Below the pieces are notes generated by a model. The model made no database searches. It was not told the origin of the DNA and was given only the letters and a program-made list of their open reading frames with translations. The translations under genes and the position numbers were made by a program. A stretch of 64,000 nucleotides of DNA, taken from the NCBI RefSeq assembly GCF_000757885.1, contig NZ_JQCR01000003.1, positions 682,001 through 746,000 of the forward strand. Reading direction: 5' to 3'. The stretch comes from Paenibacillus wynnii (GTDB taxonomy: Bacteria; Bacillota; Bacilli; Paenibacillales; Paenibacillaceae). Shown here in pieces: positions 8,463 through 17,020 of the stretch (position 1 is the first letter of the stretch; each line of letters opens with the position of its first letter).

Positions 8463-10753
8463 CATCGAAAGCGGATGCTCCAGTGCATATTTTCGGGGTG
8501 AGACATTTATCTCCAGGCGGTGCGAATCATCTTCTGAAGTACTTGGATAAGCTTCAGCCTACAGCGGTTCTTATAGAAGGACCTACGGATGCCACAGACG
8601 AGATCAGGCATTTGACGAATCTGGTTACGAAGCCACCTGTCGCTATATTAGCTTTCACCGATGAGATCCCGGTGCGCACGGTGTTATGGCCTTACGCCGT
8701 TTACTCTCCCGAGTATCAAGGCATGAAATGGGCTCAGGAGAACGGTGTCTTCTGTTCATTCATTGATCTTCCTTCCTCAGTGACACTTGCGATGAAGGAT
8801 ACTTTAGGACGGTCCCCACAGCAAGAAGCCGATAAGGAGCTTTCTATATACACACGAATAGCAGAGCTTGCCGGAGAATACGACTATGACATGTATTGGG
8901 AGCGCAATTACGAGCACAACGCAAGTGAGGATGCATACCGGGATGCGATTTTGTGCTTTTCTGCGGAGATGAGAGAACTGTCCGAGGAGAAGGAGATGCG
9001 GGAGCAGCCTGCAGAGTTTGCTTATAATTATGTTCGGGAGTCTTATATGCGGCGCCAAATCAAGAATACAATTGCCAATGGTCACGATCCGCACAAGATT
9101 GTGGTGATCTGCGGTGCTTACCACGCAGCAGCCTTAGCTGATCTAACGGAAGCCATGAGCGATGAAGAAATGACAGCGTTGCCCTCGCGGAGTACTAAGT
9201 TGACTCTGATGCCCTACTCGTATTATAAGCTTTCCACAATGTCCGGGTATGGTGCAGGTAACGGAGCGCCCCATTACTTTGAGATGATGTGGGAGGCTAT
9301 GGAAGCTGGCGTACCAGAGGAACTGCCGCATCTTTACTTATCTTCTATAGCAAGACACATGCGGGGAAGCGGAACCCAGCGATCTACTGCTGAGGTGATA
9401 GAAGCTGTTCGGTTGGCGGAATCTTTGGCCGCATTGCATGAAGGCAGCGCGCCTACTTTGCGGGATTTGCGTGATGCTGCTCAGACTCTACTGGGTCACG
9501 GAGATCTTACAGTTGTTGCAGAAGCCTTGGCGAAGCTTGACGTGGGGACAGCTATTGGGAGCCTCGCTGAAGGTGTAAGCCAGACTCCGATTCAGGATGA
9601 TTTGAACCGTTATCTGAAGAAATTGAAGCTGGAGAAATATAAGACAACGGTGGCAACCCCTTTGTCATTAGACCTTAGAGAGAATCGCAGAGTTTCCTCC
9701 GTGGAGGCTGCATTTTTGGATCTGAACCGTTCCTTTCTTTTCCACCGCCTTAGTTTGCTCAGCATATCCTTTGTGAAGAGCCAACCCAGTGGACAGGATG
9801 GGGCAACGTGGGCGGAGAACTGGATTATCCAGTGGACACCTGAGGTAGAGATTCAGGTTGTTGAGTCCACATTACTGGGTGAGACCATAGAGGTAGCCTG
9901 CGGTTATGTTCTTCGGGAGAAGTTAAATGAATGCCAATCCATTGCTGAGGCCTCGGCTCTGATCCGCATGTCTTATCATTGCGGTATGACGTCACAAATG
10001 GAAGACGGTAGAAGAACACTGCAGGATCTGGCTGCAGACAGCCGAGATGTTGTGCAGATAGCTGCGGCGGCCCGTGAGCTGTCCATGATTATCAACTTTG
10101 GAGATATCCGCAAGATCGATACTGAACCTCTGGTTCCGCTGCTAGAACAGTTGTTCATGCGCGGCTGTCTATATCTCTTGGATAACAGCAATTGTAATGA
10201 TGAAGCCGCAAGCGGCCTAATTACAGCAATGAATGAGTTGAATAGGATTGCGCTTGATCATAGTGAAACTGTTGATGAGCGGTTATGGCTACAGGAGCTG
10301 TTGAATTTGTCCGAGCGCGACGACCGCAACCCTCGGTTATCCGGATTTGCCTGTGCCATACTCATGGAGCGTGGAAAAATCACAGTTCAGCAATGCGCTG
10401 TCGAAGTCTCAAGGCGTTTATCGCCGGGTATTCCAGCAGATTTGGGTGCGGGCTGGTTCGAAGGGCTTTCCATGCGTAATCGGTATAGTCTGTTATCACG
10501 GCTGAGCCTGTGGGAACAGCTCAATGAGTATATTAATTCCTTGCAGGATGAAGAATTCAGACGTGCACTTGTATTTTTAAGAAGAGCATTCAGCACCTTC
10601 TCAACGAAAGAAAAGACGATGATTGCGGAGTTGCTTGGTGAGGTATGGGGAGTGAATGTTGAACAGGCTGCAGAGGTCCTTACGGGTGAACTTAAGGAGG
10701 AAGAGACAAAAATGCTGGATGATCTGAATGATTATGACTTCGAGGATTTTTAA
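8459..10753 (+). CDS. DUF5682-type protein with a TraB/TIKI-like hydrolase signature
   Basis: This 764-residue protein begins at a GTG that overlaps the stop of the ATPase gene and lies 8 bases after AAGGAG. The first ~230 residues carry GVRH (13-16), a glutamate in VLIEGP (Glu40), a REsYMRRQI-type helix near 193-201 and GAYH (219-222). Two GxxH motifs plus an early Glu are the hallmark of the TraB/TIKI/ChaN/EreA superfamily of metal-dependent hydrolases, so a similar fold is inferred. The long helical C-terminal part (about 300-764) is unrecognised and ends in an acidic tail. Neighbouring AAA+ and vWA proteins could load metal or deliver substrate to it; that is speculation. Confidence 0.78.
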   Translation: MTSKADAPVHIFGVRHLSPGGANHLLKYLDKLQPTAVLIEGPTDATDEIRHLTNLVTKPPVAILAFTDEIPVRTVLWPYAVYSPEYQGMKWAQENGVFCSFIDLPSSVTLAMKDTLGRSPQQEADKELSIYTRIAELAGEYDYDMYWERNYEHNASEDAYRDAILCFSAEMRELSEEKEMREQPAEFAYNYVRESYMRRQIKNTIANGHDPHKIVVICGAYHAAALADLTEAMSDEEMTALPSRSTKLTLMPYSYYKLSTMSGYGAGNGAPHYFEMMWEAMEAGVPEELPHLYLSSIARHMRGSGTQRSTAEVIEAVRLAESLAALHEGSAPTLRDLRDAAQTLLGHGDLTVVAEALAKLDVGTAIGSLAEGVSQTPIQDDLNRYLKKLKLEKYKTTVATPLSLDLRENRRVSSVEAAFLDLNRSFLFHRLSLLSISFVKSQPSGQDGATWAENWIIQWTPEVEIQVVESTLLGETIEVACGYVLREKLNECQSIAEASALIRMSYHCGMTSQMEDGRRTLQDLAADSRDVVQIAAAARELSMIINFGDIRKIDTEPLVPLLEQLFMRGCLYLLDNSNCNDEAASGLITAMNELNRIALDHSETVDERLWLQELLNLSERDDRNPRLSGFACAILMERGKITVQQCAVEVSRRLSPGIPADLGAGWFEGLSMRNRYSLLSRLSLWEQLNEYINSLQDEEFRRALVFLRRAFSTFSTKEKTMIAELLGEVWGVNVEQAAEVLTGELKEEETKMLDDLNDYDFEDF

Positions 10754-10755
10754 GG

Positions 10756-11970
10756 ATGATGAATCGCAGAGAAGCAAGTTCAGTCTCTCGGTGGCGGCTG
10801 ATATTGGGCCAAGAAGCGGAAGGACAGTTATCTAATTACTGTGAAGATGGAAGAATGGCTCTAACCGATGAGGAGCGGATTATGGATGCTGCGCTTGCGG
10901 CCATTTATGATGATACAGGAACAGTAGTAGGAGGTTCTTCCTCCGGGACCCGATCAGGAAAAGGAGCCGGGTCAGGCCATGCCGCTATCCATCTTTCCAA
11001 ATGGCTTGGGGATGTTCGCACTTTTTTCGCGGAGGATGTTGTATCCATTATTCAGAATGATGCCATGGAACGTAAAGGCTGGAAGCAGCTGCTCTTCGAA
11101 CCGGAACTGTTGGCCACTGTGAAGCCGGATATTCAGCTTGTTGGCACACTCCTGTCACTGAAGGGGAAGATTCCCGAGAAAACCAAAGATACAGCACGGC
11201 TGCTCGTCAAGGCCGTAGTCGATGATCTCGTAAAACTGCTGGAAACGGATATTCGCCGCGCTGTTACCGGTGCACTCAACAAGAGACAACATTCTCCTCT
11301 GCCGTCCTTAAGCGGTCTTGATTGGAAGCGGACTATTGGGCGGAACCTGAAGCATTATGATCAAGAACGGGGGATTATTATCCCGGAGCGCTTCTACTAC
11401 TATGACCGTGCTCGCCGAAGTAAAGAATGGACAGTGATCGTAGATATTGACCAAAGCGGATCTATGGCAGATTCGATTATTTGGGCCTCAATTATCGGTT
11501 CAATCTTTGCCTCTATTCCATCTTTAAGCACAAGAGTAGTCGTGTTCGACACTGAGGTTGTGGATTTGACGGAACAATGTGCGAATGATCCTGTAGATAT
11601 GCTGTTTGGCATTCAACTTGGCGGTGGAACCGACATCCATAAATCAGTAAAGTATTGCGAACAGTTTATTGAAGAGCCGAAGAAGACCCTGTTCATAATG
11701 GTTTCGGATCTATATGAGGGTGGCAATCAATCCGCATTGATCCGCCGAATGCGTGACCTCAGAGAGTCAGGGGTGCGAACGATGTGCTTGCTGGCCTTGT
11801 CAGATCATGGAAAGCCTTATTATGATGAGCATTTGGCAAAACAGCTGTCACGTGATGGGACACCCTGCTTTGCCTGCACACCTGCTCTGTTGCCAGCATT
11901 GGTGGAAGGCGCACTAAAAGGGCAGGATCTTGCAGAACTCTCCAAGCGTTTGGGAACCCTTCAAGGCTAG
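10756..11970 (+). CDS. vWA (MIDAS) protein, partner of the MoxR ATPase
   Basis: This 404-residue protein has a C-terminal von Willebrand factor A domain with a complete metal-ion-dependent adhesion site: DQSGS (Asp232, Ser234, Ser236), Thr292 in GGGTD and Asp318 in VSDLYEG. The N-terminal ~220 residues include a Gly/Ser-rich linker (about 55-75) and helices. MoxR-vWA pairs are a known chaperone arrangement in which the ATPase remodels the vWA protein or its client. The gene starts 3 bases after the DUF5682 stop, at ATGATG, and ends the operon. Confidence 0.9.
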   Translation: MMNRREASSVSRWRLILGQEAEGQLSNYCEDGRMALTDEERIMDAALAAIYDDTGTVVGGSSSGTRSGKGAGSGHAAIHLSKWLGDVRTFFAEDVVSIIQNDAMERKGWKQLLFEPELLATVKPDIQLVGTLLSLKGKIPEKTKDTARLLVKAVVDDLVKLLETDIRRAVTGALNKRQHSPLPSLSGLDWKRTIGRNLKHYDQERGIIIPERFYYYDRARRSKEWTVIVDIDQSGSMADSIIWASIIGSIFASIPSLSTRVVVFDTEVVDLTEQCANDPVDMLFGIQLGGGTDIHKSVKYCEQFIEEPKKTLFIMVSDLYEGGNQSALIRRMRDLRESGVRTMCLLALSDHGKPYYDEHLAKQLSRDGTPCFACTPALLPALVEGALKGQDLAELSKRLGTLQG

Positions 11971-12154
11971 ACCTCTAGGCAGGAAAAAAAGCGATTTTAA
12001 ATAGGAGTAATTTATTAAATAATAAACACAGCAGATTTTTAAAGGTGTGCCTGACGGTTGGTTTGTGTTATTCTTAATATTCTGCTGAATTAAATGGTAA
12101 GATAGATATATGGATTAAATACATGAATGCTGAACATTGAGGAGAGATCGACAT

Positions 12155-12334
12155 ATGAGTGCAAAAAGTAAGGGTGGCGGCACAGGACGCGGTACGGGCA
12201 GTAAAGGCTGGACGCGTTGGAATAAAACGGCTAAGCCTATTAAGATCAAAAAGGGTGTGCCTGCTGGACCTGGGGCAAAGGGATCAGAATCAACAAAAGG
12301 CAGCAATTCCGGTAAGAGTGGAAACCGCATCTAA
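12155..12334 (+). CDS. Small basic Gly/Ser/Lys-rich protein (DUF3934-like)
   Basis: The 59-residue product is highly basic and disordered-looking, with GGTGRGTGSKGWTRW near the N-terminus. That GRGTG-KGW-RW core resembles small Bacillus proteins of the DUF3934 family, whose function is unknown. The ATG at 12155 sits 9 bases after GAGGAGA; an in-frame TTG at 12137 overlaps that ribosome site and is unlikely. It is probably monocistronic, with a terminator at 12379-12410. Confidence 0.65.
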   Translation: MSAKSKGGGTGRGTGSKGWTRWNKTAKPIKIKKGVPAGPGAKGSESTKGSNSGKSGNRI

Positions 12335-12378
12335 ACCCATTTAATAAGTAATATGACCATTTACCATAGCTTCAACAT

Positions 12379-12410
12379 CCGGCATAGTGTATGTATGTGC
12401 TGGTTTTTTT
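12379..12410 (+). terminator. Rho-independent terminator
   Basis: CCGGCA pairs with TGCTGG (one G-T pair), followed by a run of seven T. It lies between the small basic protein gene and the racemase gene. Confidence 0.6.
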
Positions 12411-12425
12411 ATAGGAGTGTGAGAC

Positions 12426-13193
12426 ATGAGGATCGCGTTTTTGGATTCAGGGATCGGTGGGATCACCGTTTTAAATGAGGCATTGAAGCAACTGCCTGAC
12501 GAAAACTATTTGTTTTTCGCAGATACCCTACATGTTCCGTACGGAACGAAATCCATGGAAGAAGTTAATGCATGTGTTAAACAATCTGTAGACATAATAA
12601 TGAATGAGCAAGTTAAAGCACTGGTTATCGCATGTAATACAGCAACAAGTTCAGCCATTTCAGAACTAAGAAGCTCCTATAGTATACCTATCATCGGGAT
12701 GGAGCCTGCGGTCAAACCTGCTGTGGAAATGAATCGTACAACCGGTAAAAGAGTGCTGGTCCTCGCCACTGAACTGACTTTAAAGCAATCCAAATATACA
12801 GAGCTGGTCTCTCGTGTAGATGATCAGTGCATCGTGGATTCGATGCCTCTACCTGAACTTGTGGAGCACTGCGAAGCACTTAACTTCGACAGGAAGAATA
12901 TTCAGGATTTTTTTACAACAAAACTGGCAGCCTTTGACCTAGATAGCTATGGCACAATTGTACTAGGTTGCACACATTTTCCTTACTACACCGACATCTT
13001 GAAAGAGATGCTGCCTGAACATATTCAAGTGGTTGATGGAAATGCCGGTACTGTAAATAGGTTATCCCAAGTATTGCAAAGCACAGATCGCATGTATTCA
13101 AATAGCTCGTCAAGGATAGAATATATGTGCTCCAATAATGATCCGGAATACATTAAGAAGATGAAAAGGGCAATGGAAATCCTGCATCTTTAA
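12426..13193 (+). CDS. murI: Glutamate racemase family protein (MurI/RacE-like)
   Basis: The enzyme interconverts L- and D-glutamate to supply D-Glu for peptidoglycan. The start motif FLDSGIGGITVL (Asp-Ser pair), the first catalytic Cys in ACNTATSSAI (near residue 71) and the second in LGCTHFPYY (near 182) are all present. Length (255 residues) is slightly short for the family (~265-275), and the C-terminus is divergent. It may therefore be a second, accessory racemase rather than the essential copy. An AGGAGTG site precedes the ATG. Confidence 0.85.
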   Translation: MRIAFLDSGIGGITVLNEALKQLPDENYLFFADTLHVPYGTKSMEEVNACVKQSVDIIMNEQVKALVIACNTATSSAISELRSSYSIPIIGMEPAVKPAVEMNRTTGKRVLVLATELTLKQSKYTELVSRVDDQCIVDSMPLPELVEHCEALNFDRKNIQDFFTTKLAAFDLDSYGTIVLGCTHFPYYTDILKEMLPEHIQVVDGNAGTVNRLSQVLQSTDRMYSNSSSRIEYMCSNNDPEYIKKMKRAMEILHL

Positions 13194-13277
13194 TCTTGAC
13201 TTATTCATGGTGATCATTGTATTCTTAATAAATTATTACGAAGTGAACTGCTTAATTTCATATGGGTATACAAAAAC

Positions 13278-13315
13278 GGAGGAGCCTGTCACCAAGGGCT
13301 TCTTCTTTTTATTTT
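13278..13315 (+). terminator. Rho-independent terminator after the racemase gene
   Basis: GGAGGAGCC pairs over nine bases with GGCTTCTTC (two G-T pairs) around a 10-base loop, followed by TTTTTATTTT. It overlaps the in-frame upstream extension of the next gene, supporting the later start at 13361. Confidence 0.7.
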
Positions 13316-13360
13316 CAGCTATACAAAATTATCTTTTGGAAAGTGGAGGAATTAAACATC

Positions 13361-14641
13361 ATGGAACAGCAAGCAATCTGGGCGATAGGGATTTTTCTAG
13401 TTATTTACGCACTAATTATTTCTGAAAAGATACATCGGACAATTATAGCCATGATCGGTGGATTACTTATGGTTGGGCTAGGAATTGTTGATCAGGAAAC
13501 GGCCCTGCATCATATTGATTTCAATACTCTTGGCCTTCTAATCGGGATGATGATTATTGTAAGCATAACCGCGGATACGGGACTGTTTAAATATATAGCC
13601 GTCTGGGCCGCCAAAAAGTCTAAAGGGAATCCAGTCAGCATACTCATTGCCTTGGCGCTGATTACAGCTGTCGCATCGGCGTTTCTGGACAACGTGACAA
13701 CAGTGCTGCTTATGGTACCCGTGACCTTTAGTATTACACGTCAGCTTCGCGTGCCGCCGCTTCCCTTTTTATTAACGCAAATTATTGCCTCAAATGTCGG
13801 AGGTACAGCTACACTAATTGGTGATCCGCCAAACATTATGATTGGTAGTGCGGTTAAGGAATTAACCTTTCTTGATTTCATCATCAACTTAGCTCCGATC
13901 GCTGTTATTGTTTTAATAGTTTATATCCCTATCTTCATCCTTTTGTTTCGCAAACAAATACAAACAACGCCAGCGTTAACCAAGAGTATTATGGATATGG
14001 ATGAAAAAGAGCTTATAACGGATTCTAAATTACTTCGTAAATGTCTAGCTGTATTAGGGCTTACCATTGTTGGTTTTTTCCTACATCAGACTTTACACTT
14101 AGAGTCAGCTACAGTGGCATTAGCCGGAGCTTTTCTACTGCTTCTTCTTACTGGAGAGCATATGATGGAAACAGCATTTACAAAAGTAGAATGGACCACC
14201 ATATTTTTCTTCGTAGGACTGTTCGTTCTAGTTTCAGGTCTCGTAGAAACAGGTGTAATCGCCAAGCTAGCTGCACAAGCCATCGAATTAACTAACGGCG
14301 ACCCGGTTGCGACCTCCTTACTAATTTTATGGCTCAGTGCCATAGCATCAGCCTTCCTGGATAATATCCCGTTTGTTGCAACTATGATTCCTATGATTCA
14401 AGAAATGGGCAATATGGGTGTAAGTGATTTGGAGCCTTTATGGTGGAGCCTGGCTTTGGGAGCCTGTCTGGGGGGGAATGGATCTCTAATTGGGGCAAGT
14501 GCCAACCTTATTGTTGCCGGCATGGCAGGTAAAGAGGGCCATCCGATTAAATTTATGCAATACCTGAAATACGGTTTTCCACTTATGATTTTATCTATCG
14601 TTATCTCGAGTTTTTACGTATACTTTAGATACTTAATGTAG
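13361..14641 (+). CDS. ArsB/NhaD-type anion or Na+/H+ permease
   Basis: This 426-residue membrane protein has about 11-12 hydrophobic segments. It carries the duplicated ion-transporter signature: SAFLDNVTTVLL in the first half and SAFLDNIPFVATM in the second, plus GGTATLIGDPPNIM and GGNGSLIGASANLIV. These repeats define the ArsB/NhaD and SLC13-like families (arsenite, Na+/H+ or dicarboxylate transport); the substrate cannot be called. The start is ATG at 13361, ten bases after GTGGAGGA; the longer in-frame reading to 13262 runs through a terminator hairpin. Confidence 0.85.
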   Translation: MEQQAIWAIGIFLVIYALIISEKIHRTIIAMIGGLLMVGLGIVDQETALHHIDFNTLGLLIGMMIIVSITADTGLFKYIAVWAAKKSKGNPVSILIALALITAVASAFLDNVTTVLLMVPVTFSITRQLRVPPLPFLLTQIIASNVGGTATLIGDPPNIMIGSAVKELTFLDFIINLAPIAVIVLIVYIPIFILLFRKQIQTTPALTKSIMDMDEKELITDSKLLRKCLAVLGLTIVGFFLHQTLHLESATVALAGAFLLLLLTGEHMMETAFTKVEWTTIFFFVGLFVLVSGLVETGVIAKLAAQAIELTNGDPVATSLLILWLSAIASAFLDNIPFVATMIPMIQEMGNMGVSDLEPLWWSLALGACLGGNGSLIGASANLIVAGMAGKEGHPIKFMQYLKYGFPLMILSIVISSFYVYFRYLM

Positions 14642-14666
14642 TGATAAAAGGGAGCGAAATCTCAAT

Positions 14667-14945
14667 ATGGAACTAACCTATCAGATTAACAAGGAATTTA
14701 TTGAGCTCACAGAAACTGAGATGGAAACGGATGTTGAATTTGAGATTCGAGTTTTAGCGGAAGCTAAGTGGGCAGGAATGAAGAAAATCCAAAAATTCTT
14801 TGAGGAAGATAGAGTGTATACGGATGTATTATTTTATGCCTACGAGAACCACCGCTTCCGTGTAATTGTTCGAAAAGATTATTATGTTGATTTTATCCTG
14901 GCGTTAATGAAGCACCGCTTTATAGAAAGTGCAGCATGGAGTTAA
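14667..14945 (+). CDS. Conserved-looking hypothetical protein
   Basis: A 92-residue acidic, soluble protein (starts MELTYQINKE, ends RFIESAAWS) that I do not recognise. It follows the permease gene by 25 bases behind GGGAGCG and is closed by a strong terminator, so it is probably co-transcribed with the permease. No motif or membrane segment is seen. Confidence 0.65.
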   Translation: MELTYQINKEFIELTETEMETDVEFEIRVLAEAKWAGMKKIQKFFEEDRVYTDVLFYAYENHRFRVIVRKDYYVDFILALMKHRFIESAAWS

Positions 14946-14954
14946 TCTAAACAT

Positions 14955-14996
14955 CAGTGCGTTCCGACATAAACATCGGCACGCACTGTTTTTTTA
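14955..14996 (+). terminator. Strong Rho-independent terminator
   Basis: CAGTGCGT-CCGA pairs with TCGG-ACGCACTG around CATAAACA and is followed by seven T. It lies between convergent genes; the reverse strand has no T-run directly after the stem. Confidence 0.9.
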
Positions 14997-15000
14997 GTTT

Positions 15001-15690
15001 TTAGAGGACTTGGATTTCAATTATTCTACCAGTTAGCGAATGGATAAGGGTTAAGGTGGTCTTGTCTGGTGTGAGATAGTGAAGTTTCACGGCATAAACA
15101 AGAGGAGTTCCCGGACGTAAAGGTAGGTAATAGCTTTCCACTTCGGGTTCTTTTGCGAGAGCACGCGGGATCAATCCTAACGCCCTTCTAACCGCTTGTT
15201 TTTCTGAAATAGCTGCATGCATGGGTCGATGAAAGAGCTGACGTTCCAAATTCGGATGTATGGTGCCTTCTACCTTTCGTATGACACCATCACTACCCAT
15301 TTCTACGACTAACTGGTCCTTCCAGACGGGTACCTGGAACAGCAGATGTTGAAAATGAACCCTGATTACATTTGTTTTCTTCTCGACTTTGACCACCTTT
15401 AGATCGCGACTTAGATTTTGAAGACCGTATAATGTTCTTAATTTATTAAGAAACCCTCGTGCTATCCATTCCGGTGAATGTTTGGATGGCATGGACAATT
15501 TCCCTGTGATCAATGAGGGAGTATTAATATTCGAGTTCCATTTCACATCCATAGTCCCATGGCTATCCTTCTCTAATTGATGAAGAACAGAGGTGGACTT
15601 AGGTAGCTTCTCTTGAGCGAATGTATGTGTGTTTAAAGGGCTAAATAGCGTAACACACATAACTAGAATGAGGCTGAATATTTTGTACAT
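15001..15690 (-). CDS. Exported stand-alone thermolysin-type propeptide homologue (FTP/PepSY)
   Basis: This 229-residue protein has a Sec signal peptide (MYKIFSLILVMCVTLFSP, cleavage near THTFAQ). The segment RVHFQHLLFQVPVWKDQLVV followed by DGVIRKVEG and a C-terminal PepSY-like stretch (EKQAVRRALGLIP ... LTLIHSLTGRIIEIQVL) is that of the pro-region of M4 (thermolysin-like) metalloproteases. The catalytic HExxH domain is entirely absent and the gene has its own ribosome site (AAGGAGGG) and stop. It could be a secreted chaperone or inhibitor of a protease encoded elsewhere, or a relic. It is the only minus-strand gene in the first 26 kb. Confidence 0.75.
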   Translation of the reverse strand: MYKIFSLILVMCVTLFSPLNTHTFAQEKLPKSTSVLHQLEKDSHGTMDVKWNSNINTPSLITGKLSMPSKHSPEWIARGFLNKLRTLYGLQNLSRDLKVVKVEKKTNVIRVHFQHLLFQVPVWKDQLVVEMGSDGVIRKVEGTIHPNLERQLFHRPMHAAISEKQAVRRALGLIPRALAKEPEVESYYLPLRPGTPLVYAVKLHYLTPDKTTLTLIHSLTGRIIEIQVL

Positions 15691-15780
15691 GTAATGATCC
15701 CTCCTTTAAGGTTCTATGTTCATATTTTTTACAACCAGAGAAGGATCTAATCAAAAGATCATAAAAAAAGGATGTGTATT

Positions 15781-16758
15781 ATGAGAGCAGAAAAGTTAAA
15801 AGCAGGGGATGAGATACGGGTAATATCACCTGCGGAAAGCTTATCGATTATCACAGCTGAGAATATAGAACAGGCCGTAAGGCATCTAAAGAAATTCGGG
15901 TTTGAGGTCACATTTTCAAAACATGCATCTGAAAGAGATGATTTCGATTCATCGGCGATAGAATCCAGAATAGAGGATTTACACGCTGCTTTTCTGGATC
16001 CGAGGGTCAAGGGGATATTAACAGCCATAGGTGGTTTTAATTCTAATCAGTTACTTAGAGATATTGATTACTCGATCATCAAGAACAATCCGAAGCGTCT
16101 ATGCGGCTACTCCGATATAACAGTGTTAAGTAATGCTATTTATGCAAAAACAGGATTAATTACATACTCCGGACCCCATTTTTCAACCTTCGCCATGCGC
16201 TATGGGAATGATTATACACTGGATTATTTTCAGAAATTAATGATTGAGAAAAAGGATATAACAGTTGGACATTCCGAGCAGTGGAGCGATGATCTGTGGT
16301 TCTTGGATCAGGAGAATCGTAACTACGAAAAGAATCAAGGCCCGTATACCATAAACCAGGGCGAAGCGAAGGGGACTATAATTGGCGGCAATTTGTGTAC
16401 ATTAAACCTGCTGCAAGGCACGGAGTACATGCCTAGTCTAGCTGACTCCATCCTATTTTTAGAAGATGATTATGAGGTCTCACCCGCTACATTTGATCGA
16501 GATTTGCAATCACTAATTCATCAATCGGGGTTTGAACAAGTTAACGGAATCGTTATCGGTAGATTTCAAAAAGCATCAATGATGACAAGGAATTTATTGA
16601 CGAAAATCATTAAAACGAAAAAGGAGTTAGCTGGGATTCCTGTGATAGCCGATGTGGATTTTGGACATACAGCTCCTTTAATTACATTTCCAATTGGTGG
16701 GCGGGCAAAGATAAAGGCATTTGAGACAGTGACGGAAATAATAATATCGGAGAATTAG
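15781..16758 (+). CDS. S66 family LD-carboxypeptidase / MccF-like serine peptidase
   Basis: This 325-residue protein matches the S66 family, which contains LD-carboxypeptidases acting on peptidoglycan tetrapeptides and MccF microcin-immunity peptidases. The GYSDIT motif near residue 110 holds the nucleophile Ser. The C-terminal half contains the FLEDDYE region and DVDFGHTAPLITFPIG, where the catalytic Glu and His are found. The start is ATG at 15781 with a purine-rich site (AAAAAAGGA) about 8 bases upstream; the ATG at 15772 lies within that site. Confidence 0.87.
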   Translation: MRAEKLKAGDEIRVISPAESLSIITAENIEQAVRHLKKFGFEVTFSKHASERDDFDSSAIESRIEDLHAAFLDPRVKGILTAIGGFNSNQLLRDIDYSIIKNNPKRLCGYSDITVLSNAIYAKTGLITYSGPHFSTFAMRYGNDYTLDYFQKLMIEKKDITVGHSEQWSDDLWFLDQENRNYEKNQGPYTINQGEAKGTIIGGNLCTLNLLQGTEYMPSLADSILFLEDDYEVSPATFDRDLQSLIHQSGFEQVNGIVIGRFQKASMMTRNLLTKIIKTKKELAGIPVIADVDFGHTAPLITFPIGGRAKIKAFETVTEIIISEN

Positions 16759-16772
16759 GCTTAAAAGCATCG

Positions 16773-16814
16773 GGAGATTACGAGGTCTATGTAGATCTTG
16801 AGATCTCCTTTTTT
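16773..16814 (+). terminator. Rho-independent terminator
   Basis: GGAGAT pairs with ATCTCC with inner pairing (AGGTCT/AGATCT), followed by six T. It marks the end of the ordinary chromosomal block before the AT-rich tract. Confidence 0.8.
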
Positions 16815-16894
16815 AATTTCCAAAATATTGAACAATTGGTATACTTGAAGTTGAGGTGCTGATCATCGAATTTTGAAAATGGAGGCGACGATTA

Positions 16895-16951
16895 ATGGGA
16901 ACCGTTTATGAAAGCATATTACCAGAACATGAAGCTTTTATTATGGTTTGA
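16895..16951 (+). pseudogene. Remnant of a gene N-terminus (possibly pyridoxamine-phosphate-oxidase family)
   Basis: Behind a good ribosome site (GGAGGCGACG) an ATG opens only 18 codons, MGTVYESILPEHEAFIMV, then TGA. The sequence resembles the first residues of small PNPOx-fold proteins in Bacillaceae. The rest of the gene is missing. It is the first of many gene remnants in the AT-rich tract. Confidence 0.45.
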
Positions 16952-17020
16952 CTGCAATCGTAATTGAGAGCTCAGCAATAAACTTAGTAATGAAAGAGGA
17001 AATATTTTAAGGAGAATATT

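Noticed and set aside
4155..12330. Several minus-strand frames of 60-115 codons across the SWIM-vWA operon
   Set aside because: They lie opposite genes with strong domain evidence, lack ribosome sites and have no recognisable product.
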